Position numbers and translations under genes: made by a program
Notes under the pieces: model-generated
Seen by the model: the letters and a program-made list of their open reading frames with translations, nothing else
What the model was told of the DNA's origin: nothing
The model's database searches: none
Part shown: positions 41,613-50,429 of the stretch, piece by piece
Layout of the letters: each line of letters begins with the position of its first letter
How positions within the stretch are numbered: position 1 is the first letter of the stretch
NCBI GenBank assembly: GCA_004144595.1
Contig: SEEM01000020.1
Span: 1 to 53,110, forward strand
DNA length: 53,110 nt
DNA from: Hyphomicrobiales bacterium
Lineage (GTDB): Bacteria > Pseudomonadota > Alphaproteobacteria > Rhizobiales > Beijerinckiaceae
Direction: 5' to 3'

Positions 41613-42934
41613 GGCAGGCTCCCGGCTGGGTGCGAGTACGGAGTCGATAGCGTCTCGTGCGGCGCCCGCACCGCGACATGCATGTCGATCATCGCGTCGA
41701 TGAGTGCGAAGACGCGGGCAAAATCGGCTTCGAGGCTGGCAAGCTGCTGAGCCGCGACATGGGTTTCGAGGCCGGGCGGCTCGAACAGCGCGCCGGGAAT
41801 GATGGTCGGAAGCGCGAACACCATCCTGTCTTGGCTGATCAGAAAGAGCGGCGGCAGGAACGATTTTCCATCGGCGATCACCAACAGGCGCTCCATCACG
41901 GCAGGCGTCAGCACCGCCCGGCCCTCGACCTGATCGCTCGACCATGTCGCGTAGATCTCCTCGAAAACCGGGTCCTCGAGACGCAGCCTTTGCAGGCCGT
42001 TGCCGGGCTGCTCGGCGTCCCGGTCGCGCAGGATCGTCGTGCCGCGAAACGGAGTGGAGACGCCGATTTCGACATAGAGCCCCTGGAAGAGCGTCCGGTC
42101 GTTATCGTTCACCTTGCGGGTGAGAGTGATCTCGCTGATCGTAACCGGACGGCCGCGATACCGGCCGGCAAGGCCATCATCGGCATCGAGGTCGCTATAG
42201 GCGGGCAACAGGCCGAGCGTGACGGCGCGGCTGAGATCGGGCTTCGCCCCGACGCTGTGGGTCAGTTCACCATGGGCCGCCAGCAGGCGCGGAATCAGGC
42301 TCTCCTTGAAGGCCTTCCGATAGCGCCCTCCGGGGCCGCCGACCGCCCAGATCCAGGCCCCGCCCCCGCCGATCACCACGAAGATGACGAAAGCAACGAA
42401 GGGCGAGCCTTCCGACGAGCCGCCTCTCCCGATCATCAGCCAGTACAGCAGCAGAGCCGCAGCAAGGCCCAGCGGAACGAAGAGGATCGTCCGGCGCCGT
42501 GCTTCCGTCGCGAGCTTGCCGCGCAGGGCCTCCAGCAGGGCTACTTCTGCCGCTAACGGCGAAACCGGTTGCTGAGCCACCTCGGTGGAGGCCGAGAGCG
42601 TTGCAGTGGAAGCAGGCGGCTTCTTGTAATAGCTGCGGAAGAGAGCCCAGGCTCCCAGCACGAACAAGGCCGGCACGAGCAACGGCAGCGCCAGCGATGT
42701 CAGGATCGCGATTGCGATCAGTGGAAGCCCCACCAGAAACGACCAGCCAGAGCCCGAGCCGAGCTCGAAGATCAGGATGGCGAGCAGCGCGAGGCCGACA
42801 GGACCGGCGATCACGAAGAGCGCGACGCGTTGGACGATGCGCTTTGCCCGGCGCTGCTGGCGCGCGAGTGCGACCGCCGAGGACGGCCAGCCCTCTTCCG
42901 GCGGCGTTGCGGCAGGGCGGTCGGGCCGTTGCAT
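41609..42934 (-). CDS. DUF3137 membrane protein
   Basis: The 441-residue protein has two N-terminal membrane segments (VALFVIAGPVGLALLAILIF, then IAIAILTSLALPLLVPALF), two more near 150-200, and a cytosolic C-terminal part with YSDLDADDGLAGRYRGRP, FQGLYVEIGVSTPFRG and LRLEDPVFEEIYATWSSD, typical of DUF3137. The conserved end suggests recruitment of other proteins. The gene overlaps LemA by four bases, so the two are translated together. The function is unknown; the family commonly sits beside LemA. Confidence 0.88.
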   Translation of the reverse strand: MQRPDRPAATPPEEGWPSSAVALARQQRRAKRIVQRVALFVIAGPVGLALLAILIFELGSGSGWSFLVGLPLIAIAILTSLALPLLVPALFVLGAWALFRSYYKKPPASTATLSASTEVAQQPVSPLAAEVALLEALRGKLATEARRRTILFVPLGLAAALLLYWLMIGRGGSSEGSPFVAFVIFVVIGGGGAWIWAVGGPGGRYRKAFKESLIPRLLAAHGELTHSVGAKPDLSRAVTLGLLPAYSDLDADDGLAGRYRGRPVTISEITLTRKVNDNDRTLFQGLYVEIGVSTPFRGTTILRDRDAEQPGNGLQRLRLEDPVFEEIYATWSSDQVEGRAVLTPAVMERLLVIADGKSFLPPLFLISQDRMVFALPTIIPGALFEPPGLETHVAAQQLASLEADFARVFALIDAMIDMHVAVRAPHETLSTPYSHPAGSLP

Positions 42935-43134
42935 CCAGCGCGTGTCCGTTTGGTTAAGCTCGCGCGATCACGCCCGAAACCCGCGCGGCTTACGTCCACC
43001 ATTTGAGGGACCGGCCATAGGCGCCTGCCGATGCCATGCCGCACGACCCGCGTAGCGACCGATAAACGGTTTACGGCCCGGCTGAACTCAAGCAAGGGTA
43101 TGGCAGCCGTTTCGAACGAGGATAGCACTCAGCC

Positions 43135-43434
43135 ATGACGAGTGAGGCGCCGACGATCACGATCGATTTCCTGATCGGGATGCTCAAGCAGGTCATCGAG
43201 GAGAACCCCTCGCGCGATCGCGGGAAGACGATCGAGGCCGTCTGGGGACCAGAGACTCTGCTGGAGGATACCGGCTTCAACTCCTATGATTTCGTGGAGA
43301 TCATCTTCAAACTGGAAGATCATTTCGGCATCGAGATCGATTACAACGCCAACAACGCCATCAACGACGTCAAGACGATCGGCGAGCTCTGCGACGAGAT
43401 CGCCAAGCTGCTGGCCAAAAAGCAGGTGGCATGA
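43135..43434 (+). CDS. Acyl carrier protein, NodF-like in context
   Basis: The 99-residue acidic protein has the carrier fold with the phosphopantetheine serine Ser50 in TGFNSYDFVEIIF; the usual DSL is NSY here. The length exceeds housekeeping AcpP (about 78 residues), as in specialised carriers such as NodF. It overlaps the ketosynthase gene by four bases (ATGA), so the two work as a pair. It is divergent from the DUF3137 gene. Confidence 0.9.
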   Translation: MTSEAPTITIDFLIGMLKQVIEENPSRDRGKTIEAVWGPETLLEDTGFNSYDFVEIIFKLEDHFGIEIDYNANNAINDVKTIGELCDEIAKLLAKKQVA

Positions 43435-44624
43435 CCCGGATCGTCGTCTCGGGCCTCGGCATCGTCTCCCCGGCAGGCTGCGATACCGGTAGCTTCTGGC
43501 AGGCCTTGCTGGAGGGGCACGGATATTTTGGGGAAGCCTCGGCCCTGCCGGGCAAGGGCATCCGCGTGGCGGAAGTGCAGGGCCAGGGCTTCATGGAAGG
43601 GCTCGGCCTGTCGCCCTCGGCCTGCGACCGGAACGCACTCTTTGCCGTCGCAGCCGCGCGTCAGGCGCTGGCCGCCGCCGGCCTCCGTACAGGCCTGCCC
43701 CGCCCGGAGCGCGTCGGCGTCATCCTCGGCAACTCCGCCGGCGGGCAATGCAGCACCGACGACCAGTATGCAAGGCTCTATACCCAGAACAAGCGCCCGC
43801 ATCCGATGACCGTGGCGAAGGTCATGGTGAGCTCTTCGGCAAGCTGGGTTTCGATGACGACGGGCGCGACCGGCCCTTGCTTCGTGACGTCGAGCGCTTG
43901 CGCCTCCTCCAGCCACGCCATCGGCACCGCCATGCAGTTTCTGCGCGCCGGGCTCGCCGACATCGTCATCGCCGGTGGTACCGAAGCTCCGCTCTCGGCC
44001 GGAACGCTGATCGCCTGGGACGCCATGAAGATCATGTCGCGGACCCTGTGTCGGCCTTTCTCCGCCGGGCGCGACGGACTCATACTCGGCGAAGGCGCCG
44101 GCATCATCGTTCTGGAAACCGAGGCACATGCACGCGGTCGCGGCCTCACCCCCATGATCGAGGCCGCCGGCTTCGGCTTCAGCTCCGACGCCGGCGATAT
44201 CGTCGCGCCCAATGTCGACGGCATGACGCGGGCCATGACCCTCGCCCTTGAAGATGCCGGATTGGATCCCGGCGATATCGCCTATGTCAACGCCCACGGC
44301 ACCGGCACACGCGCCAATGACCGGGCCGAAACCCAGGCCCTGAAGCGCCTGTTCGGCAAGCGGCCGGTGCCGCCGACCTCCTCGATCAAGGGCGTGACCG
44401 GCCATGCGCTCGGCGCCGCCGGCGCCTTCGAGGCGATCGCGACGATCATGGCGATCGAGAACGGCATCGCCCCGCCGACCGCCCATTTCGATGCGCCGGA
44501 CCCCGAATGCGATCTCGACTGCGTGCCCAATCAGGGCCGGGCCATGCCGATCCCCGCCGCGATGTCGAACTCCTTCGCATTCGGCGGCCTCAATACGGCG
44601 CTGATCTTCAAGGCGCTGGAATAG
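43431..44624 (+). CDS. Beta-ketoacyl-ACP synthase (KAS II / NodE-like)
   Basis: The 397-residue thiolase-fold enzyme has the full Cys-His-His set: Cys157 (VTSSACASSSHAI), His289 (NAHGTGTRAND) and His325 (VTGHALGAAG), with the conserved lysine in SSIKG. FSAGRDGLILGEGAGI and the ending SNSFAFGGLNTALIF are typical. Wording such as CRPFSAGRDG, GGTEAPL and HGTGTRAND resembles NodE, which elongates special acyl chains on NodF in rhizobia; there is no nod cluster here. The gene is translationally coupled to its own carrier, so it likely makes a specialised fatty acyl chain for a lipid or surface molecule. Confidence 0.92.
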   Translation: MTRIVVSGLGIVSPAGCDTGSFWQALLEGHGYFGEASALPGKGIRVAEVQGQGFMEGLGLSPSACDRNALFAVAAARQALAAAGLRTGLPRPERVGVILGNSAGGQCSTDDQYARLYTQNKRPHPMTVAKVMVSSSASWVSMTTGATGPCFVTSSACASSSHAIGTAMQFLRAGLADIVIAGGTEAPLSAGTLIAWDAMKIMSRTLCRPFSAGRDGLILGEGAGIIVLETEAHARGRGLTPMIEAAGFGFSSDAGDIVAPNVDGMTRAMTLALEDAGLDPGDIAYVNAHGTGTRANDRAETQALKRLFGKRPVPPTSSIKGVTGHALGAAGAFEAIATIMAIENGIAPPTAHFDAPDPECDLDCVPNQGRAMPIPAAMSNSFAFGGLNTALIFKALE

Positions 44625-44702
44625 CCCGCGCCCGGCCTGGCGACACGACTGATAGCGCGGTGGAATCAAAAGGCACCGCGCTTGCATCGATCGTGCCTTA
44701 GC

Positions 44703-44754
44703 TTGACAGCCTATGACCCGGATGTTTTGTTATTATGGCCTACATATCATAATA
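44703..44754 (+). promoter_or_regulatory. Candidate promoter and operator for the peptide-binding protein gene
   Basis: A perfect TTGACA at 44703-44708 is followed at 19 bases by TGTTAT (44728-44733). Overlapping the -10 region, TATTATG (44731-44737) and CATAATA (44748-44754) form an exact inverted repeat with a ten-base centre. This layout suits repression by a dimeric factor. No factor is assigned. Confidence 0.5.
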
Positions 44755-44770
44755 GCGGAATAAAGTGGCA

Positions 44771-46297
44771 ATGAGAAAGTTCCTGGCTCTCGTGGGGATC
44801 GCGGCGTCGATCACGCTTTCATCCGTCTCGCCGGGCCAAGCCCAGCAGGCCGGCAGTATCGTCAATGTCGCGGTGATCGGCGAGCCCGCTTCGCTCGACC
44901 CCGGCATCAGCGGGACCGACCTCGTCGGGATGATCTCGCAGCATGTCTTCGAGACGCTGTTCACTTTCGACAGCAAGTGGAACGTCACGCCGCTCCTGGC
45001 CGAAGCGATGCCGACTGTCGCCGACGGCACCGTCTACAAGATCGCCCTGCGGCAGGGCATCAAGTTCCATAACGGTCGCGACATGACCGCCGAGGATGTC
45101 GTCGCCTCGCTGAAGCGCTGGATGGAAGTCGCCTCCCGCGGCAAGCAGACGGCGCTTTACGTCAAGTCGGTCGCCGCGACCGGGCCGAGCGAGGTCACCC
45201 TGACCCTCAGCCAGCCTTATGCGCCGCTGCTCTCGCTGCTCGCCTTCAACAATTCGGCCGCCGCGATCATGCCGGCCGAGGCTCTGGCGACGCCGCTCAA
45301 GGAGGTCATCGGCACCGGCCCCTACAAGCTCAAGGAGCACAAGCCGGACCAGTATGTTCAGCTCGTCCGCTTCGACGGCTACAAGCCGCGCAGCGAGAAG
45401 GCCGACGGCTTCGGTGGCGCCCGTGTCGCCAAGTTCGACGAAATTCGCTTCGTCCCGGTGCCGGACGCCAATACCCGCGTCGAGGCCGCCATCGCCGGCC
45501 AGTTCGACTATGTCGATTCCCTTCCCGTCGAAGCCTTCGCGCGGCTGGAGAAGGGCAAGGCCAGGCCCGCCCTGCTCAATAATTTCGGCTGGCCGATCTT
45601 CGTGATGAACAACAAGGAAGGTCCGCTCAAGAACGAAAAGATCCGCAAGGCGGTGCAGGCGGCGCTCAGCGAGACGGACATGCTGGCCGCAGGCTTCGGC
45701 GACCAGAAGTTCTACGCCGTCGACGGCGCGATGTACCCGGAAGGCTATGCCTGGCGCAGCGATGTCGGCGTCGCCGGCAACTACAACATCGCCGACGACA
45801 AGAAGGCCGCCGCACTGCTCAAGGAGGCCGGCTACAAGGGCGAGCCGATCCGCATCCTGACCAGCCGCCAGTACGAGTTCCACTATAAGATGGCGCAGGT
45901 CGCGCAGGTCTATCTCGAGCAGGCCGGCTTCAAGGTCGATCTCCAGGTCAGCGACTGGGCGACGATGATCCAGCGCAACAAGAAGCCTGAGCTCTGGGAA
46001 GTCTTCATCACCCACAGCCCGTTCCTGCCGGAACCCGCCCTGAACTTCATCATGTCCAAGACGGCCGGCGGCTGGTGGGACACGCCTGAAAAGGAAAAGG
46101 CGCTTGAGGCCTTCAACAGCGCGACCAGCCAGGATGCCCGCGTCAAGCACTGGGTCGCGTTGCAGAAGCTGATCTTCGAGCAGGCTCCCATCGTCAAGAT
46201 CGGCAACTTCAGCGCGCTTTCGGCGGTCTCCCCTGGTCTTACGGGCTTCACCCCTTCGCCCTGGCCAGCCTTCTGGAACGTCGAGATCAAGCGTTAA
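44771..46297 (+). CDS. ABC transporter substrate-binding protein, family 5 (oligopeptide/dipeptide type)
   Basis: The 508-residue protein starts at the ATG reading MRKFLALVG and has a signal peptide ending SPGQAQ. The family 5 pattern is clear: VAVIGEPASLDPGISGTD, LAEAMPTVADGTVYKIALR, GIKFHNGRDMTAEDVVASL, and ATGPSEVTLTLSQPYAPLL. These proteins bind peptides or related compounds in the periplasm. No permease or ATPase gene follows; a D-aminopeptidase-like hydrolase is next after a terminator-like hairpin, which suggests a role in uptake of D-amino-acid peptides. Confidence 0.93.
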   Translation: MRKFLALVGIAASITLSSVSPGQAQQAGSIVNVAVIGEPASLDPGISGTDLVGMISQHVFETLFTFDSKWNVTPLLAEAMPTVADGTVYKIALRQGIKFHNGRDMTAEDVVASLKRWMEVASRGKQTALYVKSVAATGPSEVTLTLSQPYAPLLSLLAFNNSAAAIMPAEALATPLKEVIGTGPYKLKEHKPDQYVQLVRFDGYKPRSEKADGFGGARVAKFDEIRFVPVPDANTRVEAAIAGQFDYVDSLPVEAFARLEKGKARPALLNNFGWPIFVMNNKEGPLKNEKIRKAVQAALSETDMLAAGFGDQKFYAVDGAMYPEGYAWRSDVGVAGNYNIADDKKAAALLKEAGYKGEPIRILTSRQYEFHYKMAQVAQVYLEQAGFKVDLQVSDWATMIQRNKKPELWEVFITHSPFLPEPALNFIMSKTAGGWWDTPEKEKALEAFNSATSQDARVKHWVALQKLIFEQAPIVKIGNFSALSAVSPGLTGFTPSPWPAFWNVEIKR

Positions 46298-46302
46298 GCC
46301 TG

Positions 46303-46337
46303 AAGCGCCGCGTCCTCCCGGGGGCGCGGCGCTTTCC
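46303..46337 (+). terminator. Terminator-like hairpin after the binding protein gene
   Basis: AAGCGCCGCG (46303-46312) pairs exactly with CGCGGCGCTT (46325-46334), with a 12-base loop and a short T-containing tail. It lies five bases after the stop. Some read-through into the hydrolase gene is likely because the gap is short. Confidence 0.65.
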
Positions 46338-46364
46338 TATCAGCCTCGAGCCTAAAAGCCTGCC

Positions 46365-47972
46365 ATGCCCCGCGCCGCTCTCGCCCTCGATCCCGCAACG
46401 ATCTCTGCCCGCATTGCCCCGCATGTCGCGGCCTGGAACAGCGAGACCTCGCCGGGGATGATGATCGCCGTCCTCTCCGGCGGAGAGGTCGTGCACGAGG
46501 CCGCCTATGGCATGGCCGATCTCGCCAACGGCATCCCGCTCTCCAGCCGCTCGGTCGTGCGCATCGCCTCGCAGAGCAAGCAGTTCACCACCTGGCTGCT
46601 GCTGGCGCTGGAACGCGAGGGGCGTCTGTCGCTGCAGGACGACGTCCGCACCCATCTGCCCTGGCTGCCCGATTACGGCCGGACGATCACCCTGCATCAT
46701 CTCGCCTCGAATACATCCGGCCTGCGCGACATCCTGGAGATGATGACGATCGGCGGCGTACCGATCCTCGCGCCCTCCTCGCGTCAATACGCGCGCAGCG
46801 TCGTCGGCCGGCAAAGCGAGCTCAATTTCGAGCCGGGCTACGATCTGCTCTACAGCAACAGCAATTTCCTGCTGCTCTCCGAAATCCTGGAAAAGGTCTC
46901 GGGGCTCAGCTTCAACGAACTCCTGAAGGAGCGCATCACCGGCCCGCTCGGCATGCACGACACGGCGCTGATGCCGCGCGACGACGTGATCCTGCCGCGG
47001 CTCGCCGGGCATCACCGGCGCGCGCCGGACGGCAACTGGCTGAAAGCCGCCTGGGGCATCGCCATCGGCGGCGAGGGCGGCATGGTCTCGACGCTGCACG
47101 ACATGGTCATCTGGCAGCAGAACCTGCGCCAGCCGAAGATCGGCGACGCCGCGATGATCGCGCGCATGGAAAATGCCGGCGTGATGATCAACGGTGTCGC
47201 CTCGCCCTATGGTTACGGTCTGGTGCGCGATCACGGCGATCTCGGCGATGCTGTCGGCCACGGCGGGTGGATCGCGGGCGCGCGCTCGGAGTCGGTCCGC
47301 TTCAAGGAGGCCGATCTCGGCATCGTCCTTCTCGCCAACCACGACGATTGCGCGCCTTATGTGCTGGCTCGTTCGATCGCACGCGACCTGCTGGAGGCAG
47401 CCAATGAAGGCCCGAAAGAGCAGTTCGACCTTCCCGCCGGCACCTATCGCGACGAAGCCGGCGAGGACGTGTTCCAGATCGAGTTGCGCCAGGGTCAGCC
47501 TTATCTTGTGATGAACATGGGCGGCGCGCCACTACTGCCCGTAGGCAGCGGAAGCTGGCAGCCGCAGGCCTCGATCCCGGCCTTTGCGCTCAAAGCCGAG
47601 GCCGGCGGCGCCCTCTCGGCGACACGCTTCGGCCGGACCCGCCGCTTTATACCGATCCTGCCGACCGCGACCCCGATCGATCGCTTCGCGGGGAGAAGCT
47701 TCGCGGCGCAATCCGGCGCCTTCCGCGGAGAGACCGGCAAGGCCGGCTCGGAATTGCATCTCACCCTGTCATCGCCCGAGGGCAGCCAGCGCGTGAAGCT
47801 CATCCCCCACGGCGATGACTTCTTCTTCGCCCATCCCGTCAGCACCGAGGTCCATGACCAGTGGCGCGTCTGCCCGTGGGTGCTGCCCTGGCTCTTTACC
47901 GTCCGGATCACGAATGATCGCCTGATCATCAACAGCGACCGTACCAAGAGGCTCGTTCTGGAGAAAGGCTGA
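46365..47972 (+). CDS. S12 serine hydrolase, D-aminopeptidase-like
   Basis: The 535-residue protein has the class C penicillin-binding fold with SxxK (SQSK, Ser69/Lys72), YxN (YSNSN, Tyr163) and HGG (GHGGW, His299). A C-terminal extension of about 200 residues (FDLPAGTYRDEAGED, GRSFAAQSGAF) resembles the two extra domains of Ochrobactrum anthropi D-aminopeptidase, a 520-residue enzyme with Ser62, Lys65, Tyr153 and His287 at equivalent places. It would release N-terminal D-amino acids from peptides. No signal peptide is visible, so it acts inside the cell on imported peptides, probably delivered through the preceding binding protein. Confidence 0.85.
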   Translation: MPRAALALDPATISARIAPHVAAWNSETSPGMMIAVLSGGEVVHEAAYGMADLANGIPLSSRSVVRIASQSKQFTTWLLLALEREGRLSLQDDVRTHLPWLPDYGRTITLHHLASNTSGLRDILEMMTIGGVPILAPSSRQYARSVVGRQSELNFEPGYDLLYSNSNFLLLSEILEKVSGLSFNELLKERITGPLGMHDTALMPRDDVILPRLAGHHRRAPDGNWLKAAWGIAIGGEGGMVSTLHDMVIWQQNLRQPKIGDAAMIARMENAGVMINGVASPYGYGLVRDHGDLGDAVGHGGWIAGARSESVRFKEADLGIVLLANHDDCAPYVLARSIARDLLEAANEGPKEQFDLPAGTYRDEAGEDVFQIELRQGQPYLVMNMGGAPLLPVGSGSWQPQASIPAFALKAEAGGALSATRFGRTRRFIPILPTATPIDRFAGRSFAAQSGAFRGETGKAGSELHLTLSSPEGSQRVKLIPHGDDFFFAHPVSTEVHDQWRVCPWVLPWLFTVRITNDRLIINSDRTKRLVLEKG

Positions 47973-48372
47973 GCCCGATCGAAGAGGATGGAACCGGTCA
48001 CGACACCCGCCACGGCCAGCGCGCATGCAACGCACTCGCAAAGGCCGGCGCCTGCTCTCGCCCGGATAGCCCACCTGGCCGAATCGGAGGCTGCAAGCGC
48101 GGATCCATTCCCCGCAGCGCATCGCGCGGCACAGGCAAACCTGCAGAAAAATCAGGACATTGGAAGGGTCGTGGTGGGCCGGGCCGGACAAATCTGCGAA
48201 CACTTATACGATTGAAATATCTCTGTAATTTCCTCAGACAACTCTTCTGCGCAAGGGGCATGAGCCAGGTCTCCGACGCCCGCTGTCGCCATTAGGGCAT
48301 ACGGCTTCGTGACGAGCGTTGCCCGGGGGACACCCTTAGCTGCGCCTCTCAGTATGGCGTGGCCGCGCGCGC
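47973..48372. other. Non-coding stretch before an IS remnant
   Basis: These 400 bases contain only short frames without ribosome-binding sites. Base composition falls toward the end (48200-48260). No RNA gene or strong repeat is visible. The stretch may hold decayed DNA linked to the IS remnant that follows. Confidence 0.4.
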
Positions 48373-48630
48373 CTAGGGCTTATCCATCTTTGCTTGATCG
48401 AAATGCATCGGCCATCGACCGGGCTCGTCCCCTCGGCGCCATGAGCTGACCTTGGCCGGCCCATAGCCAGGCGGCGCATCGATCCACCGGCCGCTACGCT
48501 TCAGGAAATGGACGATGCCGCTGATTACCCGGCCGTCGTCATCACCCGGCCTGCCATGCGCATCCGTCGACAGATGTAGCTCAATCTGCGGGAATTTTGG
48601 GTCCGTGAGCCAGAAGCGATCCGCATTCAC
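48373..48630 (-). pseudogene. IS5-family transposase remnant (N-terminal part)
   Basis: The 85-residue frame matches the N-terminal (DUF4096) part of IS5-family transposases: RFWLTDPKFPQIELHLSTD, GRPGDDDGRVISGIVHFLK, SGRWIDAPPGYGPAK. In intact proteins the next residues are of the type YNRFVRW, followed by the DDE catalytic domain; here the sequence shifts at SSWRRGDEPGRW and stops after 15 more residues. No catalytic residues or clear terminal inverted repeats remain, so it is a dead fragment. It marks past insertion at the edge of a compositionally different region. Confidence 0.75.
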
Positions 48631-48908
48631 CCCAGGGTTTTCTCTTGGAAGACGGGAATCACGTCAAACCGGCGAAGCCAACCAGTTTATCGATCCGAGC
48701 CCTGAAACCTGATCGCTTTGAAGGCGCAATTGAAGCGCCCTTGCTTTTAGATGAGCCAATCTCGATGACAGAAAGCAAAATTATAATGAAACAAAGAATA
48801 CTGTCCTAAATTGCAAACCGCAACTCTACGTCTTATAATCATAATCCGCGAGTAGTTATGTAATGCACCGATCTAAATTAATATTATTCCTTCGAACGGT
48901 GAAAAATA
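48631..48908. other. A/T-rich stretch at the edge of an accessory region
   Basis: Positions 48720-48900 are far richer in A and T than the rest of the window (for example ATTATAATGAAACAAAG and TTAATATTATTCC). It precedes the small membrane protein and LtrA genes and probably holds their promoter. The composition suggests transfer from elsewhere. Confidence 0.45.
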
Positions 48909-49175
48909 ATGCATGTCGCGATGGTTCTTGGTTGCGGCGTTCTGCTGCTTATAATCTTTTTATTATTCGGAAAATTGTGGGGAGGGGCGGAGCCTGCCTA
49001 TGGGCTAGCCGCCAAGGCGTTCTTACCCGTCTGGCTCGTTATCGCTTTGATGAATATGTGGATCGGCGTTACGAAGGCGGGCTACTCGGTTCGTGATGAA
49101 TTTCCTATTTTCCTGGTCGTGTTGGCCGTGCCTGCATTGTTGGCCTGCCTCGCAATCTGGCGTTTCGCACGATGA
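48909..49175 (+). CDS. Small membrane protein (88 aa) coupled to LtrA
   Basis: The 88-residue protein has three likely membrane segments (VLGCGVLLLIIFLLFG, AFLPVWLVIALMNMWIGV, FPIFLVVLAVPALLACLAIW). It overlaps the LtrA gene by four bases (ATGA), so the two are co-translated. I do not recognise a named family. Its codon use is more A/T-tolerant than that of genes upstream of 48 kb. Confidence 0.7.
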   Translation: MHVAMVLGCGVLLLIIFLLFGKLWGGAEPAYGLAAKAFLPVWLVIALMNMWIGVTKAGYSVRDEFPIFLVVLAVPALLACLAIWRFAR

Positions 49176-50359
49176 GCGGCCCAGCGCAGAGCGGCTATTC
49201 GCTACTGCGCCGGCGCGATGGGCATCATGCACGCGTTAGTTATGCGGAACTCTTCTTCGACCTGGTCTATGTCTTCGCCGTCACGCAGCTCTCGCACGAG
49301 CTACTGCAGCACCTCACCGTCGTCGGTGCGGTTCAGACGCTGATCCTGTGGCTCGCGGTCTGGCTCGGGTGGCAATACACCTGCTGGGTCACAAACTGGT
49401 TCGACCCGGAGACGCCGCAGATCCGGAACCTGCTGTTTGTGGTGATGCTTGCAGGCCTGGTCATGGCGGCCGCAATTCCCGGCGCGTTCGGCGAGCGCGC
49501 CGTGGTGTTCGTTTCAGCCTATGTCACCATTCAAGTGGGGCGCACCGCCTATATCGTCTACCAGTTGGGGAGCGAGCATCCGCTTGCCGCAAACTACCGG
49601 CGGATGCTCGGTTGGCTCACCATCGCGGCGGTATTCTGGATATCAGGAACTCTTGCGGAAGGCTGGCTTCGCGCTGGCTTTTGGGTTTTTGCCTGTATTT
49701 GCGAATATGCCTCGCCGATGTTTGGTTTCGCGTTGCCCGGTCTCGGCCGATCCCGGACTAGCGACTGGACCATAGAAGGCGGACATCTGGCGGAGCGCTG
49801 TCAGCTATTCGTGATCGTTGCTCTCGGCGAAACGCTTCTCGCGACCGGCGCCACCTTCGGCACCGCGAAGGTGTGGGATGCAACGATGCTGTCGGCTCTG
49901 CTCGCCACATTTCTCGGGGCGCTGGCGATGTGGTGGCTGTATTTTGGCACGTCGAGCAGCGACGCGACCGACACAATCACGCATTCCGACGATGCGGGTC
50001 GCATCGGCGCCTACTTCCATTACGTCCATGCCGTACTCGTCGCGGGCATCATCGTGAGCGCTGTCGGGAACGATCTGATTTTGGCGCATCCTCACGACCC
50101 GGTGAAAATGGCTTATGCCGTAACGCTTGCCAGCGGCCCCGCGATCTACCTGCTCGGCAGCGCGATCTACAAAAAGATCGTCTATGGCGCTGTTCCATTC
50201 TCCCATATCGCGGGCGCCATGGCGCTGCTGCTTCTCATACCACTAAACGGCACGCTGGACCTACTGACCCTGGGCTGGCTCAGCACAGCCATCGTGCTTG
50301 GCGTGTCGTTCCGGGAAGCTCGATTGCTTCGTCGGCGCCGCGTGCCCGCCCGATCATAG
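49172..50359 (+). CDS. Low temperature requirement A (LtrA) family membrane protein
   Basis: The 395-residue protein has about ten membrane segments and the LtrA signature: RVSYAELFFDLVYVFAVTQLSH at the N-terminus (quoted as the segment from RVSYAELFFD to FAVTQ), GHLAERCQLFVIVALGE in the middle and WWLYF later. LtrA was named for growth of Listeria at low temperature; its transport or other activity is not established. It is coupled to the small membrane protein before it. Confidence 0.9.
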   Translation: MSGPAQSGYSLLRRRDGHHARVSYAELFFDLVYVFAVTQLSHELLQHLTVVGAVQTLILWLAVWLGWQYTCWVTNWFDPETPQIRNLLFVVMLAGLVMAAAIPGAFGERAVVFVSAYVTIQVGRTAYIVYQLGSEHPLAANYRRMLGWLTIAAVFWISGTLAEGWLRAGFWVFACICEYASPMFGFALPGLGRSRTSDWTIEGGHLAERCQLFVIVALGETLLATGATFGTAKVWDATMLSALLATFLGALAMWWLYFGTSSSDATDTITHSDDAGRIGAYFHYVHAVLVAGIIVSAVGNDLILAHPHDPVKMAYAVTLASGPAIYLLGSAIYKKIVYGAVPFSHIAGAMALLLLIPLNGTLDLLTLGWLSTAIVLGVSFREARLLRRRRVPARS

Positions 50360-50429
50360 GCCCCCGCTTTCAAGGCTCTGCCCGATCCGGGCCGCGCTCG
50401 TTGCAATGTTGAAAAGGAGGAGATGACCG

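Noticed and set aside
43061-43073. TAAAC-G-GTTTA palindrome before the ACP gene
   Set aside because: Arms of five bases are too short to stand out in this amount of sequence.
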